From contig CAZHBH010000022.1 in assembly GCA_964530525.1 (NCBI GenBank), forward strand, positions 1-31,177: a stretch of 31,177 nt of DNA. Reading direction: 5' to 3'. This stretch comes from CAYNQN01 sp964530525. Lineage in GTDB: Bacteria; Actinomycetota; Acidimicrobiia; Acidimicrobiales; Acidimicrobilacustridaceae. Numbering within the stretch: position 1 is the stretch's first letter; each line of letters begins with the position of its first letter. Positions 16,648 through 23,044 of this stretch are shown here, piece by piece. The notes beneath the pieces are model-generated. The model saw only the letters and a program-made list of their open reading frames with translations, had not been told where the DNA came from and did not search any database. Made by a program: the position numbers and the translations under genes.

Positions 16648-17400
16648 TCAGAGTCCGAGTCGGTCGACGAACGGGCCGATCACATCACGCAGGTCGTCTG
16701 CGGTGACGGAGCCCATCTCGGGTCCCCCTTCGATCAGCCAGCGGACTGCTCGCTCGGGTTCTTCGATCACGCGAGCTCGAAGAGCGTCGGCTACGAGATC
16801 TCCCAGGCGGAACGGTGCTGCTGCCAACGCCTCGGCGATGCCGCCGGTCCGGTCGTAGTCGAGGGTGAGCCGGTAGAGGTCGTAGAGATCCGACGCCCGC
16901 TTGCGGGGATCTCGGGATCTACCGCCGAACACCGCGCCGGACTTCATGGCTACGAGAGCAGGGGCGGTCGCTACCCGGATCGATGCCCTCTCGTCTCCCG
17001 CGACGAGCTCGACCTCGGTCGCTGTGTCCAGCGCCCAGCGGTGGCTCACGACGAAGAGCCGGTTGCCCAGGTCGATCCCGTCGAGGTCTTCGTCCCGGAA
17101 GGATTCGGTGTCGATCACGTCGATCGTGATCCCATCGATGACCGCCCGGTTCGGGTTGGACGGGTCGGGGTCGCCGATCGTTGAGGTGATCACTTCAACG
17201 GCCGTCGGCGTCGTTGTCTCAGTGACGGTGTCCACGTCCTGGGTGACTCGATGCACTGCCGCGAGGCGACACATCACTGCGAGCCCGCCGATGAGTGCGT
17301 GGGGTCCGAGGTCAGCCTCGGCGAGGCGGCCTGTTGCGCGAACGAGCCGGGCGGCGTTGCTGTCGGGATCACCTGCGAGGACGATCAGCTCACCAGACAC
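16648..17400 (-). CDS. AbiEii-like nucleotidyltransferase (putative toxin)
   Basis: This 250-aa protein starts at the GTG at 17400, which overlaps the stop of the upstream AbiEi-like gene by 11 bases; the longer frame to 17493 is a shadow. The core reads HALIGGLAVMCRL at residues 34-46, with the G38-G39 pair, then RVTQDVDTV, with R51, T53, D55 and D57, the GG...R.T.D.D pattern of AbiEii/nucleotidyltransferase-fold toxins. A second strand (GITIDVIDTE) may supply the third acid. The C-terminal half is helical. In AbiE systems the second gene is the nucleotidyltransferase toxin and the first its winged-helix antitoxin; gene order here agrees. Confidence 0.72.
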   Translation of the reverse strand: MSGELIVLAGDPDSNAARLVRATGRLAEADLGPHALIGGLAVMCRLAAVHRVTQDVDTVTETTTPTAVEVITSTIGDPDPSNPNRAVIDGITIDVIDTESFRDEDLDGIDLGNRLFVVSHRWALDTATEVELVAGDERASIRVATAPALVAMKSGAVFGGRSRDPRKRASDLYDLYRLTLDYDRTGGIAEALAAAPFRLGDLVADALRARVIEEPERAVRWLIEGGPEMGSVTADDLRDVIGPFVDRLGL

Positions 17401-18409
17401 GGGTGAAGTCCTTCGGTTCCCAGTCGGCCAGGATCTCGGTACCCCGTGCCCGATCCTGGGCGAGATCGAGCGCGGCGAACAGCCCGTGGGCAAAGCTCAA
17501 ACCGGCCCATTCGGTGCTTTGCCGAGCGAACCCCTCGGCCCACACGAGCGGTGTCGGTGCCACCGCAACTGTGCAAGCGCGATCTTCGAAGCGGGACGCC
17601 TCACCGAGACGGAGCGTGGCTTGGCGCAGCTCTGCGGTAGTCGATACGTAGAAGTCGGGTGGATAGGCCTTGCCGATCACCACGGGCGCACCCCACGCGG
17701 CTGCACCGACTGTCCCGGCAACGACCCAACCTGGCTCGTGGTCGGGATCGGCCCCGTCGGCAGGCGGGAGCTCAGCGAGGGCGACGTGACGGGGCCGCCA
17801 CTCATCGGCGAGAGCCCAGAACAACTCGGGGACGAGCGGGCGCCCGTCGGAGCGGACCACCGACGCTGCCTTGAGCTTCTTCGCCGCGGCCACGATCGCC
17901 GAGTGCGAAAGCGACACCCGCCGAGCGACTTCGCGCATCGAGGGTGGGTCCTCCGGAGACATCAAGAGTGCGGCAGCCCAAGAGACGGAAGCCGTGCCGG
18001 AGATGGCCTTCGTCGGTGTTCCCGTAGATGGGCGCTCGTCGGCGGGGACGTCGGAGTCGATGTGCACGCCCTTCGCCCGCAGCACGATGTGGCCTCGCCG
18101 ATCGAGCCAACCCCAACCGGCTTCACTCAGCGCCTCCTGGGCGGCTGAGGTGATGAGGTCACCGACCGCCACGTAGGCGACGGCCCCCCTGTGCTTGCCT
18201 GCCGAAGCGATCATCCGGGCAACGGTTTCGGGCGTGACGACTGACGCTGCCTTGATCTCGATCGGTACCTCGATGCCGTCCACCCAGGCGGTGAGATCCC
18301 TGGCAGTGTCTTTTGGTGAGGAGCTGGCTCGATGACCGAGCGACCGCAGGGCACGAACCACCGCCTGTTCACCTTGGGCCGTAAGGTCGGCCTTCGTCGC
18401 TCGAGCCAC
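17390..18409 (-). CDS. AbiEi-like antitoxin/regulator: PD-(D/E)XK-like domain plus winged helix
   Basis: This protein has 339 aa if the GTG at 18409 is the start. That start is chosen because TATGCT lies exactly six bases upstream (leaderless type); an ATG at 18481 would add 24 residues. Residues ~10-60 have the D38...E51-I-K53 pattern of a restriction-nuclease-like fold (ARDLTAWVDGIEVPIEIKAA). ALSEAGWGWLDRRGHIVL (92-110) resembles the 'lReaGi..lD..GN' segment of large AbiEi-type proteins. A winged helix lies at ~158-186 (MREVARRVSLSHSAIVAAA). The C-terminal ~140 residues are unassigned. It is translationally coupled to the AbiEii-like gene, so antitoxin/repressor is the natural inference. 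Confidence 0.68.
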   Translation of the reverse strand: MARATKADLTAQGEQAVVRALRSLGHRASSSPKDTARDLTAWVDGIEVPIEIKAASVVTPETVARMIASAGKHRGAVAYVAVGDLITSAAQEALSEAGWGWLDRRGHIVLRAKGVHIDSDVPADERPSTGTPTKAISGTASVSWAAALLMSPEDPPSMREVARRVSLSHSAIVAAAKKLKAASVVRSDGRPLVPELFWALADEWRPRHVALAELPPADGADPDHEPGWVVAGTVGAAAWGAPVVIGKAYPPDFYVSTTAELRQATLRLGEASRFEDRACTVAVAPTPLVWAEGFARQSTEWAGLSFAHGLFAALDLAQDRARGTEILADWEPKDFTRVW

Positions 18410-18421
18410 GTGGCGAGCATA
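18410..18421 (-). promoter_or_regulatory. -10-like TATGCT six bases before a GTG start
   Basis: Reading the minus strand, TATGCT (18421-18416) is followed by six bases and then GTG at 18409. This supports leaderless expression of the AbiEi-like gene. A convincing -35 is not seen; the hexamer 17 bases upstream is AGTTAT. Confidence 0.45.
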
Positions 18422-18500
18422 CCGTACTGTGGTCACTAATAACTGACCGGCGACCGTACGCACGGCTCGCGCAGGGAACATCGGAGATCGGGAACTCTCC

Positions 18501-18847
18501 CTACGACGCCTCGGGCGACTGTTCGCCTTCCTGCTGCAACGACCGGACTGCTTCGAGCAAAGGCTCGATCTCGTTGTCGACGACGTCCTTGACGATCGCG
18601 TGGTCGGTGTCGAAGTAGTGATGTGCGAGGTGGTCACGCATCCGCGCGATCGCCTGCCATGGGATCTCCGGCTCCGCTTCGAGCCGTTCGGCGCTGATGC
18701 CCTTCACTGCTTCGCCGATCTCGATCAACCTGACTCGGACGGCGTCGTAGACGAGACGTCGTCGAGACTCCCTCGCGCCAGGTGAGCCCTGATAGCGTCG
18801 ATCGCATCGACGACGTCGGAGAGCCGGGCGTCGTCGTGGCGGCTCAC
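18501..18847 (-). pseudogene. hepT: Second hepT toxin, frameshifted by a 1-bp loss
   Basis: The GTG at 18847 overlaps the mntA stop and begins MSRHDDARLSDVVDAID, but the frame ends after 40 codons at 18725. The rest of the protein (LVYDAVRVRLIEIGEAVKG ... RMRDHLAHHYFD) lies in another frame down to 18501. One extra G after the SLDD codons (near 18757) would restore SLDDGLVYDAVRV. The RxxxxHxY motif (RDHLAHHY) is intact. This is the second copy broken within a few codons of the same place as the copy at 16.2 kb. Confidence 0.8.
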
Positions 18848-19152
18848 AGCAGGACGGCCTCAGCCAGCACTTCGTCTCGGAGCCGCTCACGGAGCGACTC
18901 AGGTGTGCCGACGTCGACCTTCACCCCCAGTACTGCCTCGAGATCTGCGCCGAGGGCCAAGAGCTCGAACGGCCGCGTGCCCGGTTCGAGCTCCACAAGG
19001 AAGTCGATGTCGCTGTTCGCGTGTTCGTCCCCACGGAGTACGGACCCAAAGACAGCAACCGACCGACCGTGGTGGCGCGCCACGATGCCCTTGATCTCGT
19101 CGCGGCGAGTGTTAAGCAGCTCCCTCAGTGGCTTGGTGGCGCTTTTGGTCAT
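18844..19152 (-). CDS. mntA: MntA-type nucleotidyltransferase antitoxin
   Basis: This 102-aa protein starts at ATG 19152 (MTKSATKPLRE), six bases after a TACGCT hexamer; an ATG at 19158 is inside that spacer. The minimal nucleotidyltransferase core is complete: FGSVLRG at 35-41 (Gly36, Ser37, Arg40, Gly41) and D48/D50 in SDIDFLVEL. The C-terminal RDEVLAEAVLL repeats the end of the HTH-fused copy at 15.6 kb, so the two loci share ancestry. It lacks the HTH. Its role would be to AMPylate and silence the HepT encoded next, but that hepT is frameshifted. Confidence 0.83.
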   Translation of the reverse strand: MTKSATKPLRELLNTRRDEIKGIVARHHGRSVAVFGSVLRGDEHANSDIDFLVELEPGTRPFELLALGADLEAVLGVKVDVGTPESLRERLRDEVLAEAVLL

Positions 19153-19343
19153 ACGCATAGCGTACGACGCCGCATCGGCCGAGGTCTGCCTGTGGCGTCA
19201 GATCCGGCGTGTTTTGCCAAACCACCGTCGGCAGTCGGGGACTGCGTATGTCGGCACGTGACAGCGCCGCCGCTGAGCGGCGGTCGGGTGCAGGGGCCCC
19301 ACCGAGCGTACATCCATGCGCGCGAGGGGTTGTCGACGAGCTG

Positions 19344-19378
19344 TTGCCAATTTTCTGGATTTCTTCCATACTTTTGTC
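19344..19378 (+). promoter_or_regulatory. Leaderless promoter TTGCCA-N17-CATACT-N6-ATG
   Basis: TTGCCA (19344-19349), a 17-base spacer and CATACT (19367-19372) match the housekeeping sigma consensus at 5/6 and 4/6 positions. Six bases later is the ATG of the AbiEi-type gene. This is the best -35/-10 pair among the leaderless candidates in the window. Confidence 0.65.
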
Positions 19379-19921
19379 ATGCCGGGACGTTGGTACACGG
19401 AGCTCTTCGAGATCGCTTCTGACCAGTACGGCTTCGTCACGACCAAGGACGCGGGGCGGATGGGTGGCACCGCCCAAGTACTCGTCGATATGCATCGCCA
19501 CGGACATCTGGATCGAGTGGCTCACGGCCTCTACCGCTTCCGCTCGTATCCGTCGCGCCCGCTGGACGAGCTGATGCAAGCCACGCTGTGGCCCCGAGGA
19601 CTGGGAGTCATCTCTCACGACACCGCTCTCGATCTGTGGGATCTCTGTGACGTCAATCCCTCCAAGATCCACGTCACCGTTCCGAAGGCGGTACGCCTTC
19701 GGCGCAAGGTTCCAGCCGAGTACATCGTGCACACGGGCGACCTCAACCCGACGGAGATCGCCCTCTTCGAAGGAATCCCAGTCGTGAACCCCTTCCGGGC
19801 GATCCTCGAAGGCAAAGAACGACACCTGGACCGCAGGTTGATCGACCAGGCAATCGACGCAGCACGCCAACGCGGGATGATCACCACTGAGGAACTTGAT
19901 CTAGTCGAGGCGAGCGGTTGA
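19379..19921 (+). CDS. Orphan type IV AbiEi-family antitoxin
   Basis: This 180-aa protein starts at the ATG at 19379, set by the promoter six bases upstream. The N-terminal winged helix (residues ~5-50: YTELFEIASDQYGFVTTKDA, then HGHLDRVAHGLYRF) is the AbiEi_4 pattern of 'G-x-V-T..d....G.....l..L...G.L.Rv..GlYr'. The C-terminal part contains ISHDTALDLWDLCDVNPSKI and a PFRAILE helix typical of AbiEi. It would repress its own promoter and counter an AbiEii nucleotidyltransferase. No abiEii follows: a TGATG overlap opens a frame of only 12 codons, then a convergent doc gene begins. It may be a leftover that gives immunity to a foreign toxin. Confidence 0.83.
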   Translation: MPGRWYTELFEIASDQYGFVTTKDAGRMGGTAQVLVDMHRHGHLDRVAHGLYRFRSYPSRPLDELMQATLWPRGLGVISHDTALDLWDLCDVNPSKIHVTVPKAVRLRRKVPAEYIVHTGDLNPTEIALFEGIPVVNPFRAILEGKERHLDRRLIDQAIDAARQRGMITTEELDLVEASG

Positions 19922-19942
19922 TGGCGGCAAGGGCGCCGATCG

Positions 19943-20344
19943 TCAATCCGCTGGGGTGAGTAAGCCGCGGAGCCAGCTGGCGGTGGCCTCTTCGTCCCAC
20001 TCGCTGGATGCGATGGCCAGCACTGCCCGTTCGGCCTTGTCGATGGTCGGCTTGGGGTCCCAGCGCCACCCGTTGAGATCTACGAAGGCGCGTAGTGCTA
20101 CCCACGCGGTGCGCTTGTTGCCGTCGGGGAGCGGGTGGTTCTTGGCGAGCCTGACTACGAGCACGGCGGCCTTGTCGACGAAGTCCGGGTAGAAGTCGGT
20201 GGCACCGAACCCGGCGGCGGGCGCGTGCAAGGCGGAGTCGGCCAGATCGATGTTGGCGACCTTCAAGATCGTGGCGACGTCCATGCCAGTGACATCGGCG
20301 GCTATGGCGAGGTAGTCACCCAGGTCGAGGTACTCGATGCTCAC
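19943..20344 (-). CDS. doc: Doc/Fic-fold toxin (death-on-curing family)
   Basis: This 133-aa protein starts at a GTG that overlaps the antitoxin stop (GTGA). The catalytic loop is HPLPDGNKRTAW at residues 70-81, matching the Doc form of the Fic motif HxFx(D/A)GNKR with Leu for Phe. The N-terminal MSIEYLDLGDYLAIAADVTG and FYPDFVDKAAVLV are typical of this group. Doc toxins phosphorylate elongation factor Tu, stopping translation. Antitoxin-first order and coupling match the usual phd-doc layout, but the antitoxin is of ribbon-helix-helix type. It appears intact. Confidence 0.88.
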   Translation of the reverse strand: MSIEYLDLGDYLAIAADVTGMDVATILKVANIDLADSALHAPAAGFGATDFYPDFVDKAAVLVVRLAKNHPLPDGNKRTAWVALRAFVDLNGWRWDPKPTIDKAERAVLAIASSEWDEEATASWLRGLLTPAD

Positions 20345-20550
20345 TTGGCGAGACGTTCGAGCAGCTCGCGGTCCTCTTCGATGATCCGTTTGATGCGAGC
20401 TTTGAACTTCGGGTCTTGGCGTCGTCGCTCGACGGCCTCACGCAATGCGGACTTGACGGTTTCGTTGAGGCTCTGGCCCTCGGCTCGTGCGAGAGCCTCA
20501 GTGTCGGACGCGAGCTCATCGTCAAGCCTGACAGTCAGATTCTTAGTCAT
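20341..20550 (-). CDS. Ribbon-helix-helix antitoxin paired with Doc
   Basis: This 69-aa protein starts at the ATG at 20550, six bases after TACCAT on the minus strand and directly next to a palindrome. Residues 1-45 form an Arc/MetJ-type RHH domain: strand KNLTVRLDDELASD, then helices ALARAEGQSLNETVKSA and EAVERRR. The Lys/Arg/Glu-rich C-terminus (residues 46-69) is probably the disordered segment that covers the toxin. It should bind the palindrome as a dimer and autoregulate the pair. Confidence 0.85.
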   Translation of the reverse strand: MTKNLTVRLDDELASDTEALARAEGQSLNETVKSALREAVERRRQDPKFKARIKRIIEEDRELLERLAK

Positions 20551-20564
20551 GACACCATGGTATC
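20551..20564. promoter_or_regulatory. Operator-like palindrome before the RHH/doc pair
   Basis: GACACCATGGTATC is an inverted repeat about CCATGG with a single mismatched pair. It overlaps the presumed -10 (TACCAT on the minus strand) and abuts the antitoxin ATG. That is the expected place for an autoregulatory RHH operator. Confidence 0.55.
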
Positions 20565-20670
20565 AAACGGACCAGCCCCTCCTGTTCCTGCCGAGATTGG
20601 CCGCGACGGTTGTCGCAGCAGGCATCTGCGGATCTCGCTAGCTCGCTCGGCCGGACCGGGGCTTCCGTGC

Positions 20671-20723
20671 GAGGCGATCGCCCTACGGGTCGCGACGACG
20701 AACGCCTGCGGGGCATCGTCGCC
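20671..20723 (+). pseudogene. Remnant of an mntA-hepT junction
   Basis: CGCGACGACGAACGCCTGCG followed by GGGCATCGTCGCC (20691-20723) matches the first codons of the hepT at 16156-16191 except for one substitution and a 3-base gap with adjacent changes (RDDERLRGIVA versus RDDERLRDVIVA). The bases just upstream (GAGGCGATCGCCCT) resemble the end of mntA (GAGGCGGTCGAGCT). So this is likely a fourth trace of the same module. It is short, and chance similarity in GC-rich DNA is possible. Confidence 0.45.
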
Positions 20724-20729
20724 ACGAGC

Positions 20730-22418
20730 TCAGGTATCTGGGTGAGCCTCGCTGGGCGTCGGTTGGAGCGTAGCGAGGTAGAGAAGAATGACGAGGATCA
20801 TTGCAGCGGTGGACTCGTTGACGCTATCGACAAAGCCGTGGAGAGCTTCGTTGCGGAAGTTCAAACCATTCGATGCGGTGAGGAAGGTGCGGATAAATCG
20901 ATGCCAGGATGGGTCGAGGCCGCGTTGCCTGAGTCCAGAGAGGAGAAACCCCAAGCCGGGATACTGGCCTGGGGCGCTCTCTCGTTGCACCCGATAGAGG
21001 GGAGCATCGAGTAACAAAAGGAGATCCCGGCAGCAGCGCTCGATCAGCGGAAGGGCGGTGTAAACGGCACTCTCGGAGTCGCCTCGGTGATATCGATCAA
21101 TGGCTCGCGCGATGCTTGAGGCCGTCGGCTGGTCGCATCCGACCTGCGTGAGGATGTCCTCTACGTCTCCTGGCGTCGGTTGGAATTGTTCGCCGGCGCG
21201 TCGTAGTGCCTCGGCGAAGAGTGGACCCAGAATCTGCAACCGTTGGAGCTCGACCTCGGCTAGCTGATCGTCCGCCTGATCCTCGTCCCCGTTGGGGGAG
21301 TAGCGGGGAAGGCCATCCGTTCCCATCTTGACCTTGGGGAAGAGTGCCTGGAGCGGGAACTGCTCCGCCAACTCGGCTGCGGAACTCCTGTTGGCCTCAA
21401 CATTTCCGGTTGGGGGGCCATTGACCAGTTGGCGTAGCACGGAGTTCCACCAGTCCTCGCCAACTAGCGAGTTGATGAACTCTTCGACCTCGTCATCGGT
21501 GACCGCTTTGGGGACTTCTACCGTGATGCGAGGTAGCTCCACCGGTTCGGCTGCCTGCATGATTCGAACGACCCGCTCTGCAAGCTCGGTGAGGCCTCGT
21601 TCACGAGCGATGCTCGCAGCCTTCTCGCGGTGCAGCACGGCGACAAGAGGATCTCGCCGGTCAGCCTCCCTCAACCACGCCTCCACACGATCACGATCAA
21701 GTTGTCGCCGCTGGTCGTCGTTGGTGGCGCGCGCACGTTGCAGGTCGATGATCTGTTCAATGATGAACGCATCGTTCTTGGGGTGGGTTCGATAGAACGC
21801 CAGGAGGTCATCGATCTGGTCGCAATCGTCATCGATCAGTACTTCAACCAGAGGCAAGAAGACTCCAGGCTTTTTGCCGTCGTCTTGAGCACTTTGGTCC
21901 GCAGCGAAAAGGAGTGCTTCTCGGATCTCCGTCAGTAGAGCGTCCTGGCGCATCAGTCGTGCGAGTTGATGCGCCCTTGCAAGGGCATCGACGGCTTCGA
22001 GATCGGGTGGTGAGTCAGCAGTGCCGACTGCCAAGTAGGCCTTAGCGGCCTGGATGCCATGCTCGCCGACCTTGCCGAAGCGTCGCTCGAAGAGCAAGTC
22101 ATGAAATCGTGCCCGGACCCGAGGACTCTCGGCCAACTTCCCGGCACGGTCCCAAATCTCGCACTGCTCTGGGGGCACCTCTGACAAACTCCGGGGCACG
22201 GTTGTTCCATCAGTGAAGACCACCATCGGGCCAAATCGGCCGACCGCCTTCTCGCGATGGTTCGGCATGTACCTGAATGCGTCAGCAAGCATCTGTCTCA
22301 GGGGATCAGAAGGATCTTGCTCTACGATCTCCGCCAAGATCTGATGGTCCCACCGATGAGTGGTCGCCGCTTGGTCAATGAGTTGGACAAGGGCGGTCAA
22401 TGGATCAGCTTCAACCAT
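20730..22418 (-). CDS. DUF4209 protein with C-terminal HEPN-like RxxxxH motif
   Basis: This protein has 562 aa from the ATG at 22418; a TTG at 22439 is an alternative and neither has a ribosome site. The N-terminal ~400 residues are helical and repeat-like (many Leu/Ala/Arg/Asp), with no enzyme motif that I recognise. The C-terminal ~110 residues match DUF4209: YTALPLIERCCRDLLLLLDA, GLGFLLSGLR, then LNFRNEALHGF and a hydrophobic last helix (AAMILVILLYLA). R522-N-E-A-L-H527 is the RxxxxH signature of HEPN RNases. DUF4209 proteins are scattered, often in defence-type islands. An RNA-cleaving, abortive-infection role is a reasonable inference only. Confidence 0.75.
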   Translation of the reverse strand: MVEADPLTALVQLIDQAATTHRWDHQILAEIVEQDPSDPLRQMLADAFRYMPNHREKAVGRFGPMVVFTDGTTVPRSLSEVPPEQCEIWDRAGKLAESPRVRARFHDLLFERRFGKVGEHGIQAAKAYLAVGTADSPPDLEAVDALARAHQLARLMRQDALLTEIREALLFAADQSAQDDGKKPGVFLPLVEVLIDDDCDQIDDLLAFYRTHPKNDAFIIEQIIDLQRARATNDDQRRQLDRDRVEAWLREADRRDPLVAVLHREKAASIARERGLTELAERVVRIMQAAEPVELPRITVEVPKAVTDDEVEEFINSLVGEDWWNSVLRQLVNGPPTGNVEANRSSAAELAEQFPLQALFPKVKMGTDGLPRYSPNGDEDQADDQLAEVELQRLQILGPLFAEALRRAGEQFQPTPGDVEDILTQVGCDQPTASSIARAIDRYHRGDSESAVYTALPLIERCCRDLLLLLDAPLYRVQRESAPGQYPGLGFLLSGLRQRGLDPSWHRFIRTFLTASNGLNFRNEALHGFVDSVNESTAAMILVILLYLATLQPTPSEAHPDT

Positions 22419-22499
22419 CTGAACATGCAATCGTCGCAAAGGTGAGCAGAGAGGACACGACCATTGTGTCGGCCATGACGGCCTGCGATGGGGTCGTGC

Positions 22500-22664
22500 T
22501 CACCGCTCAGCGAGGGCCTTCTCGAACGCCTTCCACTCGTCATCGGTGAGACCGTCGATGGCAATCTCGTCGTCGCGAGGAACCGGTCGAGCGCGCCGTA
22601 GCGCCTCCTCGGGAGGCAGCACGGTGAGCCTAGCTGGGTCAGCGGGATGCGGAACGATGGACAT
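22500..22664 (-). CDS. 54-aa acidic protein, possible small antitoxin-like
   Basis: Below usual ORF cut-offs: the ATG at 22664 gives MSIVPHPADPARLTVLP, then EEALRRARPVPRDDEIAI and DGLTDDEWKAFEKALAER. Coding is supported by the balanced composition, the ordered polar helix at the C-terminus and a TACGCT hexamer exactly six bases before the ATG. The ATG is 5 bases beyond the stop of the phzF remnant. It lies upstream of the DUF4209 gene on the same strand (82-base gap), so it could be its partner, for example an antitoxin or regulator; no direct evidence shows this. The family is not known to me with certainty. Confidence 0.6.
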   Translation of the reverse strand: MSIVPHPADPARLTVLPPEEALRRARPVPRDDEIAIDGLTDDEWKAFEKALAER

Positions 22665-22668
22665 GCTG

Positions 22669-23040
22669 TCAGCGTAGTAGCGGCCATGAAGCGATGGTCA
22701 TAGCAAATCCAGCGATGGCGGAGAGCCGGAGGCTGTCGCTTCGGAAGTGCATGCGCATGGTGCCGCCTCGGGCGGAGGCCTGGAAGCCAGTGAGGTGGCC
22801 TTTGTCGAGAAGGGGAGCCCAGTAGGGACGAGGGCGCAGTGGGCGGAGCCGGTCGCGGGATCTTCGGGAATGCCGACGTTGGGACCGAAGACGCGGCTCA
22901 CGATGTCGTGGTCCTCGCCGGGCTCGGCCCGGGCCGTCACGATCATCGCTCGCAGGCCCAGAGCAAACGATGCGTCGTAGTCCGGTTGGAGCTCGACCAC
23001 GTCGTGGGCAGTGAGTAGCCGCGACCATCTGACAAGCTTG
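22669..23040 (-). pseudogene. phzF-family remnant (5' truncated, frameshifted)
   Basis: One frame encodes GLRAMIVTARAE...VSRVFGPNVGIPEDPATGSAHCAL, the strongly conserved core of PhzF-type isomerases. After AHCAL the family sequence continues in another frame as YWAPLLDKGHLTGFQASARG, then GTMRMHFRSDSLRLS, to a TGA at 22669. The N-terminal ~150 residues are missing; the remnant is cut off where the Schlafen-type gene begins on the other strand. It is the kind of housekeeping fragment left when a foreign gene replaces part of a locus. Confidence 0.82.
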
Positions 23041-23044
23041 GGAG

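Noticed and set aside
18501..18890. Intact 129-aa HepT starting at 18890
   Set aside because: The start lies inside mntA in another frame and the first ~45 residues are not HepT-like; the natural start at 18847 overlaps the mntA stop and is out of frame with the rest.
20416..20745. Plus-strand frame of 109 codons over the antitoxin region
   Set aside because: Mostly antisense to the RHH gene; only its last part carries the hepT/mntA-like relic, in a different reading.
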